Shown: positions 8,205 through 17,114, counted from the stretch's first letter. The stretch is 38,173 nt of DNA from an uncultured Pseudomonas sp. (GCF_946885955.1 NZ_CAMPHI010000046.1:1-38173), one strand, 5' to 3'. Made by a program: numbers and translations. The notes: generated from the sequence alone by a model not told the origin.

Positions 8205-9357
8205 CGGCGTCGCCCACCACGGTCAATTGCATAAAGGCACTGGAGAAACGCCCGCTTTCCGGGACATAACACAACAGCCGCTGGCCATTGCGCAGCGCGC
8301 CGGAGTTGAACAGTTCTTCGAGCATGATGAAGATCGACGCCGCGCCAGTATTGCCCTTGCTGGTCAGGTTGGTGAACCAGCGTTCCTGGGGGATCGGCAG
8401 GTCGATATTGGCCAGGCCCTCGGCCAGGCGCTCGCGGAAGTATTCCGAGGAGTAGTGCGGGAGGAAATAATCGATGTCGGCAACGCGCAGTTCGCGGCGC
8501 GCCATGATCCGCTTGAGCGTCTCCTCGACGGTGTACTTGACGATGTTTTCGTTGAGCAGCTTCACATCCTGCTTGATCGCCATCACCGACAGGCGGTTAC
8601 GCGCCTCGCCATCGAAGCGACTCCAGCCCTGCAACCGGCCGTTCTGCATCTCGGCGCCGGCGTACATGCACGGCGGCATGCTGTCGGCGAAGGACAACAC
8701 ATCGATCCAGTCGATGCGCAGGCTCAGACCACGGACGTTGGGCTGGCCCTGCAACCACACCGCACCAGCGCCGTCGGAGAGCATCCAACGCAGGAAATCC
8801 TTTTCGAAGGCGATTTCCGGCTGAGTCTGCAGCTGTTCGACACGGCTCTCGTACTCGGCATTGAAGTTATCCGCGCGCATCAGGCTGGAGGCCAACTCCG
8901 AGCCGCAGGCCACAGCGTTCTTGCTCTCGCCGCTGGCGACGCTGAGCCAGGCGTATTTCAGCGCGGTCATGCCGCACAGGCAAATGCCAGCGGTGGTCAC
9001 CACCTCGCACGGCGGATTGCCCAGCTCACCTTGCAGCATCACCGCATGGCCCGGCATCACCTGGTCCGGCGAAGCGGTGCCGGCCACCAGGCAATCCAGC
9101 TCGGCCAGTTCGAAACCGGGGCCGAGCAGACCGCGTACGGCGGCGGCGCTGATCTGCGCATTGCTCATGCTCGGCGCGCCGGTCTGCGGGTCGATCGCGT
9201 AATGCCGCTGCTGGATGCCGTTGCGCTTGAGCACCAGCTTGCGCGCCCGCGAGGGTTTGCCGCCGACCAGACCGAGGCGCTCTTCCATCTGCTCGTTGCC
9301 GACCGGATCGTGCGGCAGGAAAGCGCTGATGCGATTAATGAATACCGGTTGTGCCAC
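8194..9357 (-). CDS. Beta-ketoacyl-ACP synthase III-like enzyme (DarB-like)
   Basis: 387 residues with a thiolase-fold ketosynthase III layout. Candidate catalytic residues are the Cys pair in GICLCGM (C126/C128), His301 in FLPHYSSEYF and Asn336 in TSKGNTGAASIF, which matches the Cys-His-Asn triad of FabH-like enzymes. The long insert with SFADSMPPCMYAGAEM and the overall length are closer to DarB of dialkylresorcinol pathways than to housekeeping FabH (about 320 residues). DarB condenses two beta-ketoacyl units. It begins 15 bases after the DarA-like gene and overlaps the following gene, so the four genes form one unit. No acyl carrier protein or DarC aromatase is present nearby. The DarB assignment is by resemblance and context. 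Confidence 0.82.
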   Translation of the reverse strand: MAQPVFINRISAFLPHDPVGNEQMEERLGLVGGKPSRARKLVLKRNGIQQRHYAIDPQTGAPSMSNAQISAAAVRGLLGPGFELAELDCLVAGTASPDQVMPGHAVMLQGELGNPPCEVVTTAGICLCGMTALKYAWLSVASGESKNAVACGSELASSLMRADNFNAEYESRVEQLQTQPEIAFEKDFLRWMLSDGAGAVWLQGQPNVRGLSLRIDWIDVLSFADSMPPCMYAGAEMQNGRLQGWSRFDGEARNRLSVMAIKQDVKLLNENIVKYTVEETLKRIMARRELRVADIDYFLPHYSSEYFRERLAEGLANIDLPIPQERWFTNLTSKGNTGAASIFIMLEELFNSGALRNGQRLLCYVPESGRFSSAFMQLTVVGDADEA

Positions 9358-9372
9358 GACAATCCCTCAACA

Positions 9373-10290
9373 TTACTCGCCGGACGGGCCGGCGAAGTAG
9401 GCCTTCTCACGCGCTATGCGCGCCCTGAACAGCGGCGCCATAAGCTTTTTCAGCAATGCGCTGAGCGGCACCACGGTGACGATCAGGCACAACAGAAAGA
9501 CGATATACAGCACCAAGCCCGCCCCGCGACGCCGGCTCTGCGGCGGGCCGAGCGCGGCGAGCAGGCGACTCCAGAGCTGGAAACTGCGATTACCGACCTT
9601 TTCGCTGGCGATCAGCTTCTCGTCGACACGCACCGCGCCCAGCCCACGCAGCATCGGCTGCTCGATCGGCAGCGCGTCGGCACCAAGACGCTGCGCCATG
9701 GCCTCGCCGAAGCGGCTGGCGGCAACAATCTCGGCCTCGTCGATGCCGGCGCGCGGCACCCAGCTGTAGGGTTTCTGCCGCCCGGTGAACAGCCACAACG
9801 GCGTCGCCAGGAAGCTCGCGGCGGTGCCGCAGGCATCGGTCAGGGCGATATTGTCCACCAGCCGCGCACCCAGCTCGTGCAGGCGTTGCTTGAGTTTTTC
9901 CTGGGCCATCAGCCACATGTTGCGGCAGCCGATCAGCGTCACCACCGGGGCGCCCTTGAGCAGTTGCGCAGCTTCGGGCGAGGCGAGGAAACTGGTCATC
10001 GGCTGTGACGGCGAGAGAAACCAGACCTGATAGGCAAGGATCACCAGGTCGTAACGTTGCGCCGGATCGACGGCCAGGGGCAATAGGGGCTGCGGGCGCA
10101 TCAGTACGGTTTCCGGGAAAATCCGGAAGAAGCCGAGAAACGGCCAGGGGAAGGGGTAAGGCTGGGCGGGCTGCAGGGCAAGAAAATCCACATGGATGTC
10201 GGCGCGCTGCAATAATGGTCCGCAGACCGAGCGCATCAGCCGGTCAAGCTGGCCCGTTTGAGAATAATGAACCACCAGAACCTGTCGCAT
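9373..10290 (-). CDS. DarA-like dialkylresorcinol condensing enzyme (flavodoxin-like fold)
   Basis: About 305 residues. It opens with MRQVLVVHYSQTGQL, a flavodoxin-type phosphate-loop motif also found in proteins annotated as DarA. The TTG at 10299 would add three residues, but I prefer ATG 10290, although its ribosome-binding site is poor in either case. Other notable stretches are LVILAYQVWFLSPSQP, VTLIGCRNMWLMAQEKL and DACGTAASFLATPLWLFTGR. The C-terminus carries one hydrophobic segment (LVLYIVFLLCLIVTVVPLSA), suggesting membrane association. It is the first gene of the four-gene operon, and its start lies 31 bases from that of the divergent DUF2141 gene. In known systems DarA works with DarB to form a resorcinol ring. 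Here the product is unknown. Confidence 0.78.
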   Translation of the reverse strand: MRQVLVVHYSQTGQLDRLMRSVCGPLLQRADIHVDFLALQPAQPYPFPWPFLGFFRIFPETVLMRPQPLLPLAVDPAQRYDLVILAYQVWFLSPSQPMTSFLASPEAAQLLKGAPVVTLIGCRNMWLMAQEKLKQRLHELGARLVDNIALTDACGTAASFLATPLWLFTGRQKPYSWVPRAGIDEAEIVAASRFGEAMAQRLGADALPIEQPMLRGLGAVRVDEKLIASEKVGNRSFQLWSRLLAALGPPQSRRRGAGLVLYIVFLLCLIVTVVPLSALLKKLMAPLFRARIAREKAYFAGPSGE

Positions 10291-10321
10291 TCCTAGCAAC
10301 TACCCGCAAAATGAACGAATT

Positions 10322-10768
10322 ATGCCACAGCGAATTCTTCAAACCGTAACCCGCCTGCGCTACGGCCTCCTGTTTACCCTGCTGGCGTTCTGTGCGCCGA
10401 GCTATGCCGGTGACATTCTGGTCAATATCGACGCTGAACAGGCCACGGGCACCGTATACCTCGCCCTGGCGCTAGCCGACCAGGATCAATGGCCGGCAAC
10501 GCCACTGAGGCAAACACAGGTGCAGGATGGCGTCGCGCTGTTCGCCGAGGTGCCGCCGGGGCGCTATGCGCTGCAGGTGTATCGCGACGATAACGGCAAC
10601 GGCCAACTCGACCTCAGCCCGCGCGGCGTGCCGCTCGAGCCGGTGGGCTTTTCCGCCAATCCCTCACTAGCCCGGGGTAAGCCGAAACCGCTGGCCTGCC
10701 TGTTCGAGCATGGCAATGGCGACACCGAATTGCAGATCGAATTACACAGCGCCCGGGCCAAGCGCTGA
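10322..10768 (+). CDS. DUF2141-family secreted protein
   Basis: 148 residues with a Sec signal peptide (about 1-29, ending PSYA before GD). The mature part has the DUF2141 pattern: GTVYLALALAD near the start, VPPGRYALQVYRDDNGNGQLD in the middle and PLEPVGFSANPS near the end. The DDNGNGQLD loop resembles a calcium-binding turn. The protein is predicted periplasmic and its function is unknown. It is transcribed away from the dar-like operon from a very short intergenic region, so the two promoters must overlap, and the pair may be co-regulated. No convincing ribosome-binding site precedes the ATG. Confidence 0.85.
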   Translation: MPQRILQTVTRLRYGLLFTLLAFCAPSYAGDILVNIDAEQATGTVYLALALADQDQWPATPLRQTQVQDGVALFAEVPPGRYALQVYRDDNGNGQLDLSPRGVPLEPVGFSANPSLARGKPKPLACLFEHGNGDTELQIELHSARAKR

Positions 10769-10860
10769 GGGCAAAGGCCGGCATCTTGAGCCGATCGTCC
10801 GCCATCAGGCTGCACAAACACGGGCCGCCTCCGCCCTTCCAGCAGGCAGGGGTGAGATCG

Positions 10861-11430
10861 CTAAGGGGTTGGCGGCACATCCGCGGCACGCCAGATCAAC
10901 TCGCTGGTGTCGTAACCGCGCTGCCCGGCCTGTTCCAGCAAGTACGCGCGGGTTTCGGCGGAAACCTCGGGTTCACGCGCCAACAGCCAAAGGTATTTGC
11001 GATTCGGGTGGCCGACCAGCGCGGTGCGATAGTCCTCATCCAGGTAGAGCACCCAATATTCGCCGCGGGCCACGCTCGGCAGCAGACGGCTGAACCAGTT
11101 ATCGAAACGCACCCAGAGTTTGTTGGTTTGCCCTTCGACCTGCGCCACGGCCTCGCCTTGCACCTCCTGCCACTCGCCCTCCTCGGTGCGACAGCGATTG
11201 GTCACCCGCAGACGACCATCATCCTGCAGTGCATAGTGCGCCTCGGCCTGCGCGCAATTGCGCTGGAAGAACATCGGCAGGCGCGCCAGTTCGTACCAAC
11301 GCCCCTGATAGCGCTGCAGGTCGACGGAGGCCACCGTCTGCGGCGGTTCGGCGGCACTCGCCGCCGCAGCGCAAAACAGAGCCAGCGCGACCAGTGCGTG
11401 ACGGACGCTGCCAGCCCCGGGGAGTTTCAC
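10861..11430 (-). CDS. blc: Outer-membrane/periplasmic lipocalin Blc
   Basis: 189 residues from a GTG start at 11430. The GTG overlaps the stop of the upstream lipoprotein gene by four bases (GTGA), and the codons before it belong to a different reading frame's gene. An N-terminal signal sequence (about 1-26) ends ASA-A. I see no clear lipobox before the first Cys (LALFC), unlike lipidated Blc of other bacteria. The lipocalin signature GRWYELARLPMFFQRNC follows, then WVRFDNWFSRLLPSVARGEYWVL and the C-terminal YLLEQAGQRGYD. Bacterial lipocalins bind lipids such as lysophospholipids and are often stress-induced. It is the distal gene of a pair with the small lipoprotein. Confidence 0.9.
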   Translation of the reverse strand: MKLPGAGSVRHALVALALFCAAAASAAEPPQTVASVDLQRYQGRWYELARLPMFFQRNCAQAEAHYALQDDGRLRVTNRCRTEEGEWQEVQGEAVAQVEGQTNKLWVRFDNWFSRLLPSVARGEYWVLYLDEDYRTALVGHPNRKYLWLLAREPEVSAETRAYLLEQAGQRGYDTSELIWRAADVPPTP

Positions 11431-11681
11431 TTGAGCCCCTGACCGGAGAACATCATTACCTTGTCGCCGGCGAACTGCACGCTGATAAAGGTCTTCTCGT
11501 CGCCCCAAGTACAGCTGGTCAGGCCGATCGCGCCCGCGCACTCGCTGGGCTTGCCGAGCAGGCTTTCCACTTCGCTCTTGGCCATCCCGCTCTTGAGCTT
11601 CGAATAGTTCTCCTGACTGACCTTGCTGCACGCAGCGAGGAACAGGCAGACGCACAGCAACACGAGATTTCGCAACGACAT
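11427..11681 (-). CDS. Small SmpA/OmlA-like lipoprotein
   Basis: 84 residues from ATG 11681, which has AGGAAG 7 bases upstream; longer in-frame starts lack this. A lipoprotein signal sequence ends CLFLAAC-SK, with Cys18 as the lipidated residue. The mature part has YSKLKSGMAKSEVESLLGKP, the motif shared by small BamE/SmpA-type lipoproteins, and ends with a short beta-rich tail (ISVQFAGDKVMMFSGQGLK). It lacks the length of true BamE. It is translationally coupled to blc, so the two may act together in the envelope. Function is not established. Confidence 0.85.
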   Translation of the reverse strand: MSLRNLVLLCVCLFLAACSKVSQENYSKLKSGMAKSEVESLLGKPSECAGAIGLTSCTWGDEKTFISVQFAGDKVMMFSGQGLK

Positions 11682-11785
11682 GGTTAACTTCCTGATGGAT
11701 TGAACATACAGAGCTTGGCACAGCCCCGGCGGCTTCGCGCGGGCTGCGTGCACAGAACGCGCACGGGCCGACCAGCCGAGATGAT

Positions 11786-12385
11786 CTAGAAGCGCGAACC
11801 GGGCTCCAGCAAAAAGCCCAGTTCCTCGGCGCTGGAGGCACGTCCGAGAATGGCATTGCGGTGGGGAAAACGCGCGAAGCGGGCAATCACCCGCCGATGA
11901 CGCTCGGCATAATCGAGGTAATCGTCGAACAGCGGGCGCTCGCTCTGCGCCGCAGCGTCGCGCAATGCGCGGAAGCAGGCAACCGCCTGATCCTGGATCG
12001 CCAGGTCCTCGGCATGCTCCAGTACCAGATAGATGAATACCCGCTGAATCGGCGTCAACCGGGCATCCCAGCGCTGCGCCATGCCCTCGCGCACCAACAC
12101 CTGGGCACGAGCGTCGCCGGCGAAGGCGCGGGGCGTGTCGCGAAAGATCATCCGCGGCAGCTGGTCGAGCAACAGCACATGGGCCAGCCAGCCTTCAGGT
12201 TGCTGACCCCAGCCCTGCAATTCGCCAGCGAGGGCCTGCTCGACCAGCTCGGCGAAACGCTCGCGCGCTTCGTCGTCCTGGCTATCCTGCTTGCCGAACC
12301 AGAGTTTGCTGCGCGTAGCGGCGATCTCGGCAGGGCCGCTGGCACTGCCGAACCACCAATCGAGCACCTCCCGCCATACCGTCAC
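11786..12385 (-). CDS. DUF924 family protein
   Basis: 199 residues, a normal DUF924 length. Family hallmarks include VLDWWFGSA at the start, KLWFGKQDSQDDEARERF, LLLDQLPRMIFRDTPRAFAGD in the middle and FPHRNAILGRASSAEELGFL at the end. Members are predicted to be cytoplasmic, all-helical, TPR-like proteins without a known reaction. It begins three bases after the fbp stop, so it is very likely co-transcribed with fbp, an arrangement I recall from other Pseudomonas. Confidence 0.92.
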   Translation of the reverse strand: MTVWREVLDWWFGSASGPAEIAATRSKLWFGKQDSQDDEARERFAELVEQALAGELQGWGQQPEGWLAHVLLLDQLPRMIFRDTPRAFAGDARAQVLVREGMAQRWDARLTPIQRVFIYLVLEHAEDLAIQDQAVACFRALRDAAAQSERPLFDDYLDYAERHRRVIARFARFPHRNAILGRASSAEELGFLLEPGSRF

Positions 12386-12388
12386 GGG

Positions 12389-13396
12389 TTATTCCTGGTG
12401 ATACCCGGTGACGCGCTCGACTTCCTGCTTGGAGCCGAGGAAGACCGCGACACGCTGATGCAACGAGGTCGGCTGGATATCGAGGATGCGCTGAGTGCCG
12501 TTGGTCGCGGCGCCGCCGGCCTGCTCGATGATGAACGACATCGGGTTGGCTTCGTACATCAGGCGCAGCTTGCCGGGCTTCTCCGGCTCGCGGCTGTCGC
12601 GCGGGTACATGAAGATGCCGCCACGGGTGAGGATACGGTGCACATCGGCAACCATCGAGGCGATCCAGCGCATGTTGTAGTTCTTTTCCAGCGACCCTTC
12701 TTCACCGGCCAGCAACTCGCTCACGTAACGTTGCACCGGCGCTTCCCAGTGACGCTGGTTGGACATGTTGATGGCGAATTCCTGGGTGGTTTCCGGCACG
12801 CTGATGTTGTCGTGGGTAAGCACGAAGCTGCCCAGCTCGCGGTCCAGGGTAAAGCCTTTGACGCCATTGCCCAGGGTCAGCAGGAGCATGGTCTGCGGAC
12901 CGTAGATCGCGTAACCGGCGGCAACCTGCTCGGTGCCCGGCTGAAGGAAGGCTTCCTCGCCGAGGTCGCCGCTCTCGCCATTGCGCTCCGGACAGCGCAG
13001 CACCGAGAAGATGGTGCCGACGGAGACGTTGACGTCGATGTTCGAGGAGCCGTCGAGCGGGTCGAATACCAGCAGGTAGGCGCCTTTCGGGTAACGACCG
13101 GGAATCTGATAAGCGTTGTCCATTTCCTCGGAGGCCATGCCGGCCAGGTGACCGCCCCACTCGTTGGCTTCGAGGAGAATTTCGTTGGACAGCACGTCGA
13201 GTTTCTTCTGAACTTCGCCCTGCACGTTCTCGGTTTCCATGCTGCCAAGCACGCCGCCGAGCGCGCCCTTGGAGACCTGATGGCTGATTGCCTTGCAGGC
13301 ACGCGCTACGACTTCGATAAGAAAACGCAAATCTGCCGGGGTGTTATGGCTGCGGGTCTGCTCGATAAGGTAGCGACTCAGGGTAACGCGGGACAT
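12389..13396 (-). CDS. fbp: Class I fructose-1,6-bisphosphatase
   Basis: 335 residues, the usual length. It hydrolyses fructose-1,6-bisphosphate to fructose-6-phosphate in gluconeogenesis. It also feeds the fructose-6-phosphate pool that AlgA uses for GDP-mannose. The metal and substrate motif [14 protein letters not shown] is present (Asp112, Asp115), preceded by MASEEMD (Glu90/91). [17 protein letters not shown] and the C-terminal [13 protein letters not shown] are also conserved. A CGGAG ribosome-binding site precedes the ATG by about 10 bases. It is followed immediately by the DUF924 gene. Confidence 0.97.
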   Translation of the reverse strand: MSRVTLSRYLIEQTRSHNTPADLRFLIEVVARACKAISHQVSKGALGGVLGSMETENVQGEVQKKLDVLSNEILLEANEWGGHLAGMASEEMDNAYQIPGRYPKGAYLLVFDPLDGSSNIDVNVSVGTIFSVLRCPERNGESGDLGEEAFLQPGTEQVAAGYAIYGPQTMLLLTLGNGVKGFTLDRELGSFVLTHDNISVPETTQEFAINMSNQRHWEAPVQRYVSELLAGEEGSLEKNYNMRWIASMVADVHRILTRGGIFMYPRDSREPEKPGKLRLMYEANPMSFIIEQAGGAATNGTQRILDIQPTSLHQRVAVFLGSKQEVERVTGYHQE

Positions 13397-13544
13397 GGAA
13401 GGCTCCGAGAAGGAAGGAAAATCGCGCGCAGTTTAACCTGTTCGGGGCAGCGGCGCCTCTGCCCCAGGATGGAAGGGCGCCGCGCTTGATGCGTGCCTGG
13501 CGCCAGAGCCGGTTTAGTGGCTCACTGAAATCGACCGCCCCTGG

Positions 13545-13579
13545 CCTCGCGAGTTCAGCGCTAAGCGCCACTCGCGAGG
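13545..13579. repeat. Perfect 10-bp inverted repeat downstream of estA
   Basis: CCTCGCGAGT (13545-13554) and ACTCGCGAGG (13570-13579) form perfect arms around a 15-base loop that can itself fold (AGCGCT with AGCGC). It lies between the estA stop and the fbp start. No clear T-tract follows on either strand, so it may be a transcript-stabilising hairpin or a weak terminator for estA. Confidence 0.55.
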
Positions 13580-13687
13580 CTGTCGACTTATCTGGACTCA
13601 GGACGCCCCAGGCTTAGCTAGCAGCAGACTCAAGGCCGTTGGCAGCAACCGATGCCTATAAGCGCCTCCTACTGCCGCCCCTGGTAT

Positions 13688-15607
13688 TTACCAGTCCAAA
13701 ACCACGGAAAGGTTTACGCCCTGCTGCATATCGTCTTCGCTTTTGCGCAGATTGTAAGCGCCGCGCAATGCCAGATCAGCCGTCAGCTGTTGGCTGAAAC
13801 CGATGCTGGCGCGGTCCAGGCGATCGTCCGGGGTGTAGCCCTGCAAGGTGAAATCGAGGCTCGGCAAGCTGTTAAGGGCAATCTTCACCTCACTCGTGCC
13901 GTCCTCGTATTCTTTTTCACGGGCTATTTCGGCGAACACCTGAGTATTGGCAGTGATTGCCCAACGCCCCTGAAAGCCTACGCCAAGACGCTTGGATTTG
14001 CGGGTTTGGTCATCGAAAGTAAGCGCAGTGGAACGCGCGCCCGACTCGGAATAACCATCCACCTCAGTTCGGGCATAATCCGCGCTGATAAAGGGGCTCA
14101 GGTGCCAAGTGCTCCCGGGTTGGGCGATGTCGTAACCGAAGCGCCCACTGACCGCCCAAAGATCGCCATCGGTATCGCCTTTCTCGCTGCGCTTCGCCAC
14201 GCCCAGATCGAAGCTGCGCTGCAGGTCATCGTAATCGAGCTTACCCACACTCGCGGAGACGTCGCCCCACCAGCGATTGTGCTGATACTGAGCAAAAGCA
14301 CTCAGCAGGTAGCTGCGCAGATCGTAATCCGAGGCACCAGCTTCTAACTCCTGCTTATCCAACCCCAGGGCTACCCCTAGGCGCCAAGCCTCATGCAGGC
14401 GATAGCTGGCCCCCAAATTCAGGCTATAACCGTCACCGTCTGCGCTAGTCGTAGCACTTTGGCGATCGAAGTCCTGGCGTTGGCCGCCAGCGGTTACGAA
14501 GGAGCGAACCTGACCCACGTCCTGCCAGGCATCCCAATCCGCGAGCCATTGGCTACGCAGTTGCCCTTGATGAGCGCGCAATACACCTTGGGCCATTTCC
14601 GGCAGCAGGGTTATTTCATAGGGTGCAGCCAGCAAGGAATAGGCGTAATCAGCAATTATCTGCTGCCCGGTAATAGTCGGATGCACGCTATCGTTGAACA
14701 TCAGACGGGTCGGATCAGGTGTGGCGCTATTGATGCCGTTAGCCGCGCTTTCGTTGGCACAGCCATCGAAACAAACGAGAGATAAGTTCTCATTAGGATC
14801 CAACCCGAAAGCAGTTGGGTCGGCAATGGCTTCACGCACCAATAAAGGCACGTTTAACGGAATTATCTCAGCATCAATGCCAGCCAGCTGGCGAACGAGC
14901 TCGTTGTTGAACTCTGCCGCGAGAGGCTCGATAAAACCGGACAACCCTGCACCTAGCGCAAAAGGAGTCTGACTCACATCGCCCAGTAACGGCACCATTA
15001 TGTAGCGCGCCCCAGCGGCCTGTAGCGCACGGACGCTATCTCCCAGGCGTACGGCAGATGCCTGAGCCTGCGGTAGGCTGAGGATCAGCCCATCGAGAAA
15101 GTCATTGCCGCCGCCGTTCACGTAGAACAGCGTATTGGGGTCCAGAGACTGACCGTTATTCGCCAGCTCAACCAGATAGCCTGGGCGGGTACGCAAATTG
15201 GTGCCATCGGTCAGTTCGACGACCGAGCCCTCGCCACTGCCGGTTATCGAATCAAAAATCTGCGCAGTTGTATTGCCGCCTACTGCGTAGTTGGTTCCAT
15301 CGGGCAATCCCAAGGCCAAATTGACTGGAGAGGTGGACCCTGTGAGCGAACCGAGGCCCAAACGCTCACTGAGCAACATGGTGGCATTAGCAGCAAAAAT
15401 CTCCCCATTTCCGGATTGAAAGGTTGGGCCTACCCGGTTGGTGAAACGCCTGGTCGAACCAGCAGGCCCGCCTAAATCCTCGAACTGGCCGGCATCACTC
15501 AGGCTGTCACCGAAAACGACCAGGCCGGAATAAGGCGAGGCAACGGCTATGGAGGTTGCAGATGCAAGCAGGCAAGCCGCTGCCAACGGAGTCAGAAGTC
15601 GTTTCAC
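13688..15607 (-). CDS. estA: GDSL esterase autotransporter EstA
   Basis: 639 residues. A signal peptide (1-24, ending VASP) is followed by a GDSL lipase passenger domain. Block I has the catalytic Ser35 (VVFGDSLSDAGQF), block III is NGGGNDF and block V is DSVHPTITGQQ with the Asp-His pair. From about residue 340 the chain becomes an autotransporter beta-barrel that ends in the typical aromatic terminus (NLSVVLDW). The protein stays anchored in the outer membrane with its esterase outside. In P. aeruginosa EstA affects rhamnolipid production and motility. The neighbours fbp and DUF3999 match the Pseudomonas arrangement I recall, though no gloA-type gene lies between fbp and estA here. Confidence 0.96.
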   Translation of the reverse strand: MKRLLTPLAAACLLASATSIAVASPYSGLVVFGDSLSDAGQFEDLGGPAGSTRRFTNRVGPTFQSGNGEIFAANATMLLSERLGLGSLTGSTSPVNLALGLPDGTNYAVGGNTTAQIFDSITGSGEGSVVELTDGTNLRTRPGYLVELANNGQSLDPNTLFYVNGGGNDFLDGLILSLPQAQASAVRLGDSVRALQAAGARYIMVPLLGDVSQTPFALGAGLSGFIEPLAAEFNNELVRQLAGIDAEIIPLNVPLLVREAIADPTAFGLDPNENLSLVCFDGCANESAANGINSATPDPTRLMFNDSVHPTITGQQIIADYAYSLLAAPYEITLLPEMAQGVLRAHQGQLRSQWLADWDAWQDVGQVRSFVTAGGQRQDFDRQSATTSADGDGYSLNLGASYRLHEAWRLGVALGLDKQELEAGASDYDLRSYLLSAFAQYQHNRWWGDVSASVGKLDYDDLQRSFDLGVAKRSEKGDTDGDLWAVSGRFGYDIAQPGSTWHLSPFISADYARTEVDGYSESGARSTALTFDDQTRKSKRLGVGFQGRWAITANTQVFAEIAREKEYEDGTSEVKIALNSLPSLDFTLQGYTPDDRLDRASIGFSQQLTADLALRGAYNLRKSEDDMQQGVNLSVVLDW

Positions 15608-15686
15608 TGGATACCCCTAGAATTATTGTTATTCGACCGGTCAAGAATGTAGTGCGATTTGTGACGCTTTGCACTATCTGGCGCAG

Positions 15687-15710
15687 CGCCTCACCCATTT
15701 GGGTGAGGCG
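15687..15710. repeat. Perfect 11-bp hairpin between DUF3999 gene and estA
   Basis: CGCCTCACCCA (15687-15697) and TGGGTGAGGCG (15700-15710) are perfect arms around a two-base TT spacer. The hairpin lies downstream of the DUF3999 stop and upstream of estA on the minus strand. There is no T-tract after it, so a terminator, an attenuator in the estA leader or an operator are all possible. Confidence 0.6.
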
Positions 15711-15743
15711 TCTTGACACGACGAAAGGAAGTTTTTTTCTGAC

Positions 15744-17114
15744 TCAAGGCGCCGCAGGCTTGGCCCGTAGCAGGCTCAGGGCCATCAGCACGAGCAGACC
15801 GACCCCCACCAGCAATACCGCCCACAAGCCCAGGCGCTTCCACTCCAGGCGTTCGGCCTGTGCGGCGCCAGCGGCAGCGACTTCAACCACAGGCGTCTCG
15901 ACCGCCTGGGCGATGCCCAGGCTGGCCAGACGCTGCTCGTCATAGCCGGGAATCAGGGTACTTAGCGGCAGACTCGCCGCCTTACCCGCCGGGTTGCCAA
16001 CGGCCAGCACATAGGGTGGCGTGCCACGGGCGAGAAACACCACCTGAGTGGAACGGATGCCGACGCGAATGCTCGGTGCCTCACTACCCAGGCCGCCGCC
16101 CCGCTCGTCCACTTTCAACTGGAGTTGCTGCACCGGGGCGCCATACAACTCCAGCTCGTCGTGCAGCACTTCCTTGCCGTCCTGAGGCAGACGATACAGC
16201 AGGCCGCGCGCCAATGGCTGCCATTGCACCTTGCCCTCGTAACGACCAGCCAGGCTTACCGGCGCCAGGGTGTTGGCCTGGGGCAGCTCGATCCGCACCC
16301 GCTGCAGTGGCAAGGCCAGAGGCAATTCCCAGGTGTACTGCCCGGCCTTGACGCTACTCGGCAGTATCTCCGCCGACCATGTCAGGGGCGCGGGAAGCAT
16401 GTCGCTGGTAGCGCTGAGCACCCGCGCGGAAAGCAACTGCGGCGCCTGCCGCGGGGCGCTCCAAAGCAGACGCAGGTAGCGTGCGGTTTGCCCCGGCAGG
16501 GCGACTTCACGCTGATCGATACGCTCATCGGCAAACGACAGCCTGGCTATTTGCCCATCGCCCCACGCGCGCCATTGCTGCAAATCGTCGCTGGCCTCGA
16601 TGGAGAAACGCTGGAAGCCCTCGCTCTCGGCACTCCAGTCGAGGATCAGCTTGCGCAACGGCGCGTCGACGGCACTGGTGTCGAGCAACCAACCACGCAG
16701 CACCTGTTCGTTGCCGCCTTGCGCGGTCTCGGGCACCACCTCGACCAGAGTGCCGCTGCTGCTGCGCTGCACCCGCACACTGGGGCTCTGCTCGGTATTC
16801 AAGGGGCCGCGCAGGGGGAACCATTTGACCGCTGTGTCGTTCTGCGTCTCGCTTTGCCGGGCGCTACCCAGAGTCAGCGCATAAGCCTGGGCCTGGCCCT
16901 CGGCATTGAATACCCGCAGGTCGCGCAGATCGGAATAGCGCGCGCCCAGGTGCAATGCCATGGGCAATTCCAGGCGGTACCAGGGCCCCTCACCGCTCAG
17001 CGTCAGCGGTGTCTGCAGGGCGTAGTCGCCGACGTTTTCCTGCGCTGGCGCCAGCAGCGGCAACGCGACCATCAGCGCCAGGACCGCTCCACGTACTATC
17101 TTGATACCGCTCAT
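15744..17114 (-). CDS. DUF3999 family periplasmic/membrane protein
   Basis: 456 residues. A signal peptide (about 1-24, ending APAQ) precedes a large beta-rich periplasmic region containing YSDLRDLRVFNAEGQAQAYAL, FQRFSIEASDDLQQW and ARYLRLLW, which suggests carbohydrate-binding-like folds. One C-terminal transmembrane helix (about 425-447) ends the protein. This is the architecture of DUF3999. The start overlaps the stop of the DUF2339 gene by four bases (ATGA), and the two families commonly occur as a pair, which suggests a joint envelope function. The reaction or partner is unknown. Confidence 0.88.
   Translation of the reverse strand: MSGIKIVRGAVLALMVALPLLAPAQENVGDYALQTPLTLSGEGPWYRLELPMALHLGARYSDLRDLRVFNAEGQAQAYALTLGSARQSETQNDTAVKWFPLRGPLNTEQSPSVRVQRSSSGTLVEVVPETAQGGNEQVLRGWLLDTSAVDAPLRKLILDWSAESEGFQRFSIEASDDLQQWRAWGDGQIARLSFADERIDQREVALPGQTARYLRLLWSAPRQAPQLLSARVLSATSDMLPAPLTWSAEILPSSVKAGQYTWELPLALPLQRVRIELPQANTLAPVSLAGRYEGKVQWQPLARGLLYRLPQDGKEVLHDELELYGAPVQQLQLKVDERGGGLGSEAPSIRVGIRSTQVVFLARGTPPYVLAVGNPAGKAASLPLSTLIPGYDEQRLASLGIAQAVETPVVEVAAAGAAQAERLEWKRLGLWAVLLVGVGLLVLMALSLLRAKPAAP

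Noticed and set aside
8227..10008. 593-codon plus-strand frame opposite the ketosynthase and DarA-like genes
   Set aside because: Composition is rich in His/Gln/Arg/Ala, typical of antisense frames, and it covers two well-supported genes.
11431..11886. Longer start for the blc frame (upstream to 11886)
   Set aside because: It would read through the small lipoprotein gene in another frame; the GTG at 11430 directly precedes a signal peptide.
11861..13489. 542-codon plus-strand frame opposite DUF924 and fbp
   Set aside because: Antisense to two strongly recognised genes; no domain in the product.
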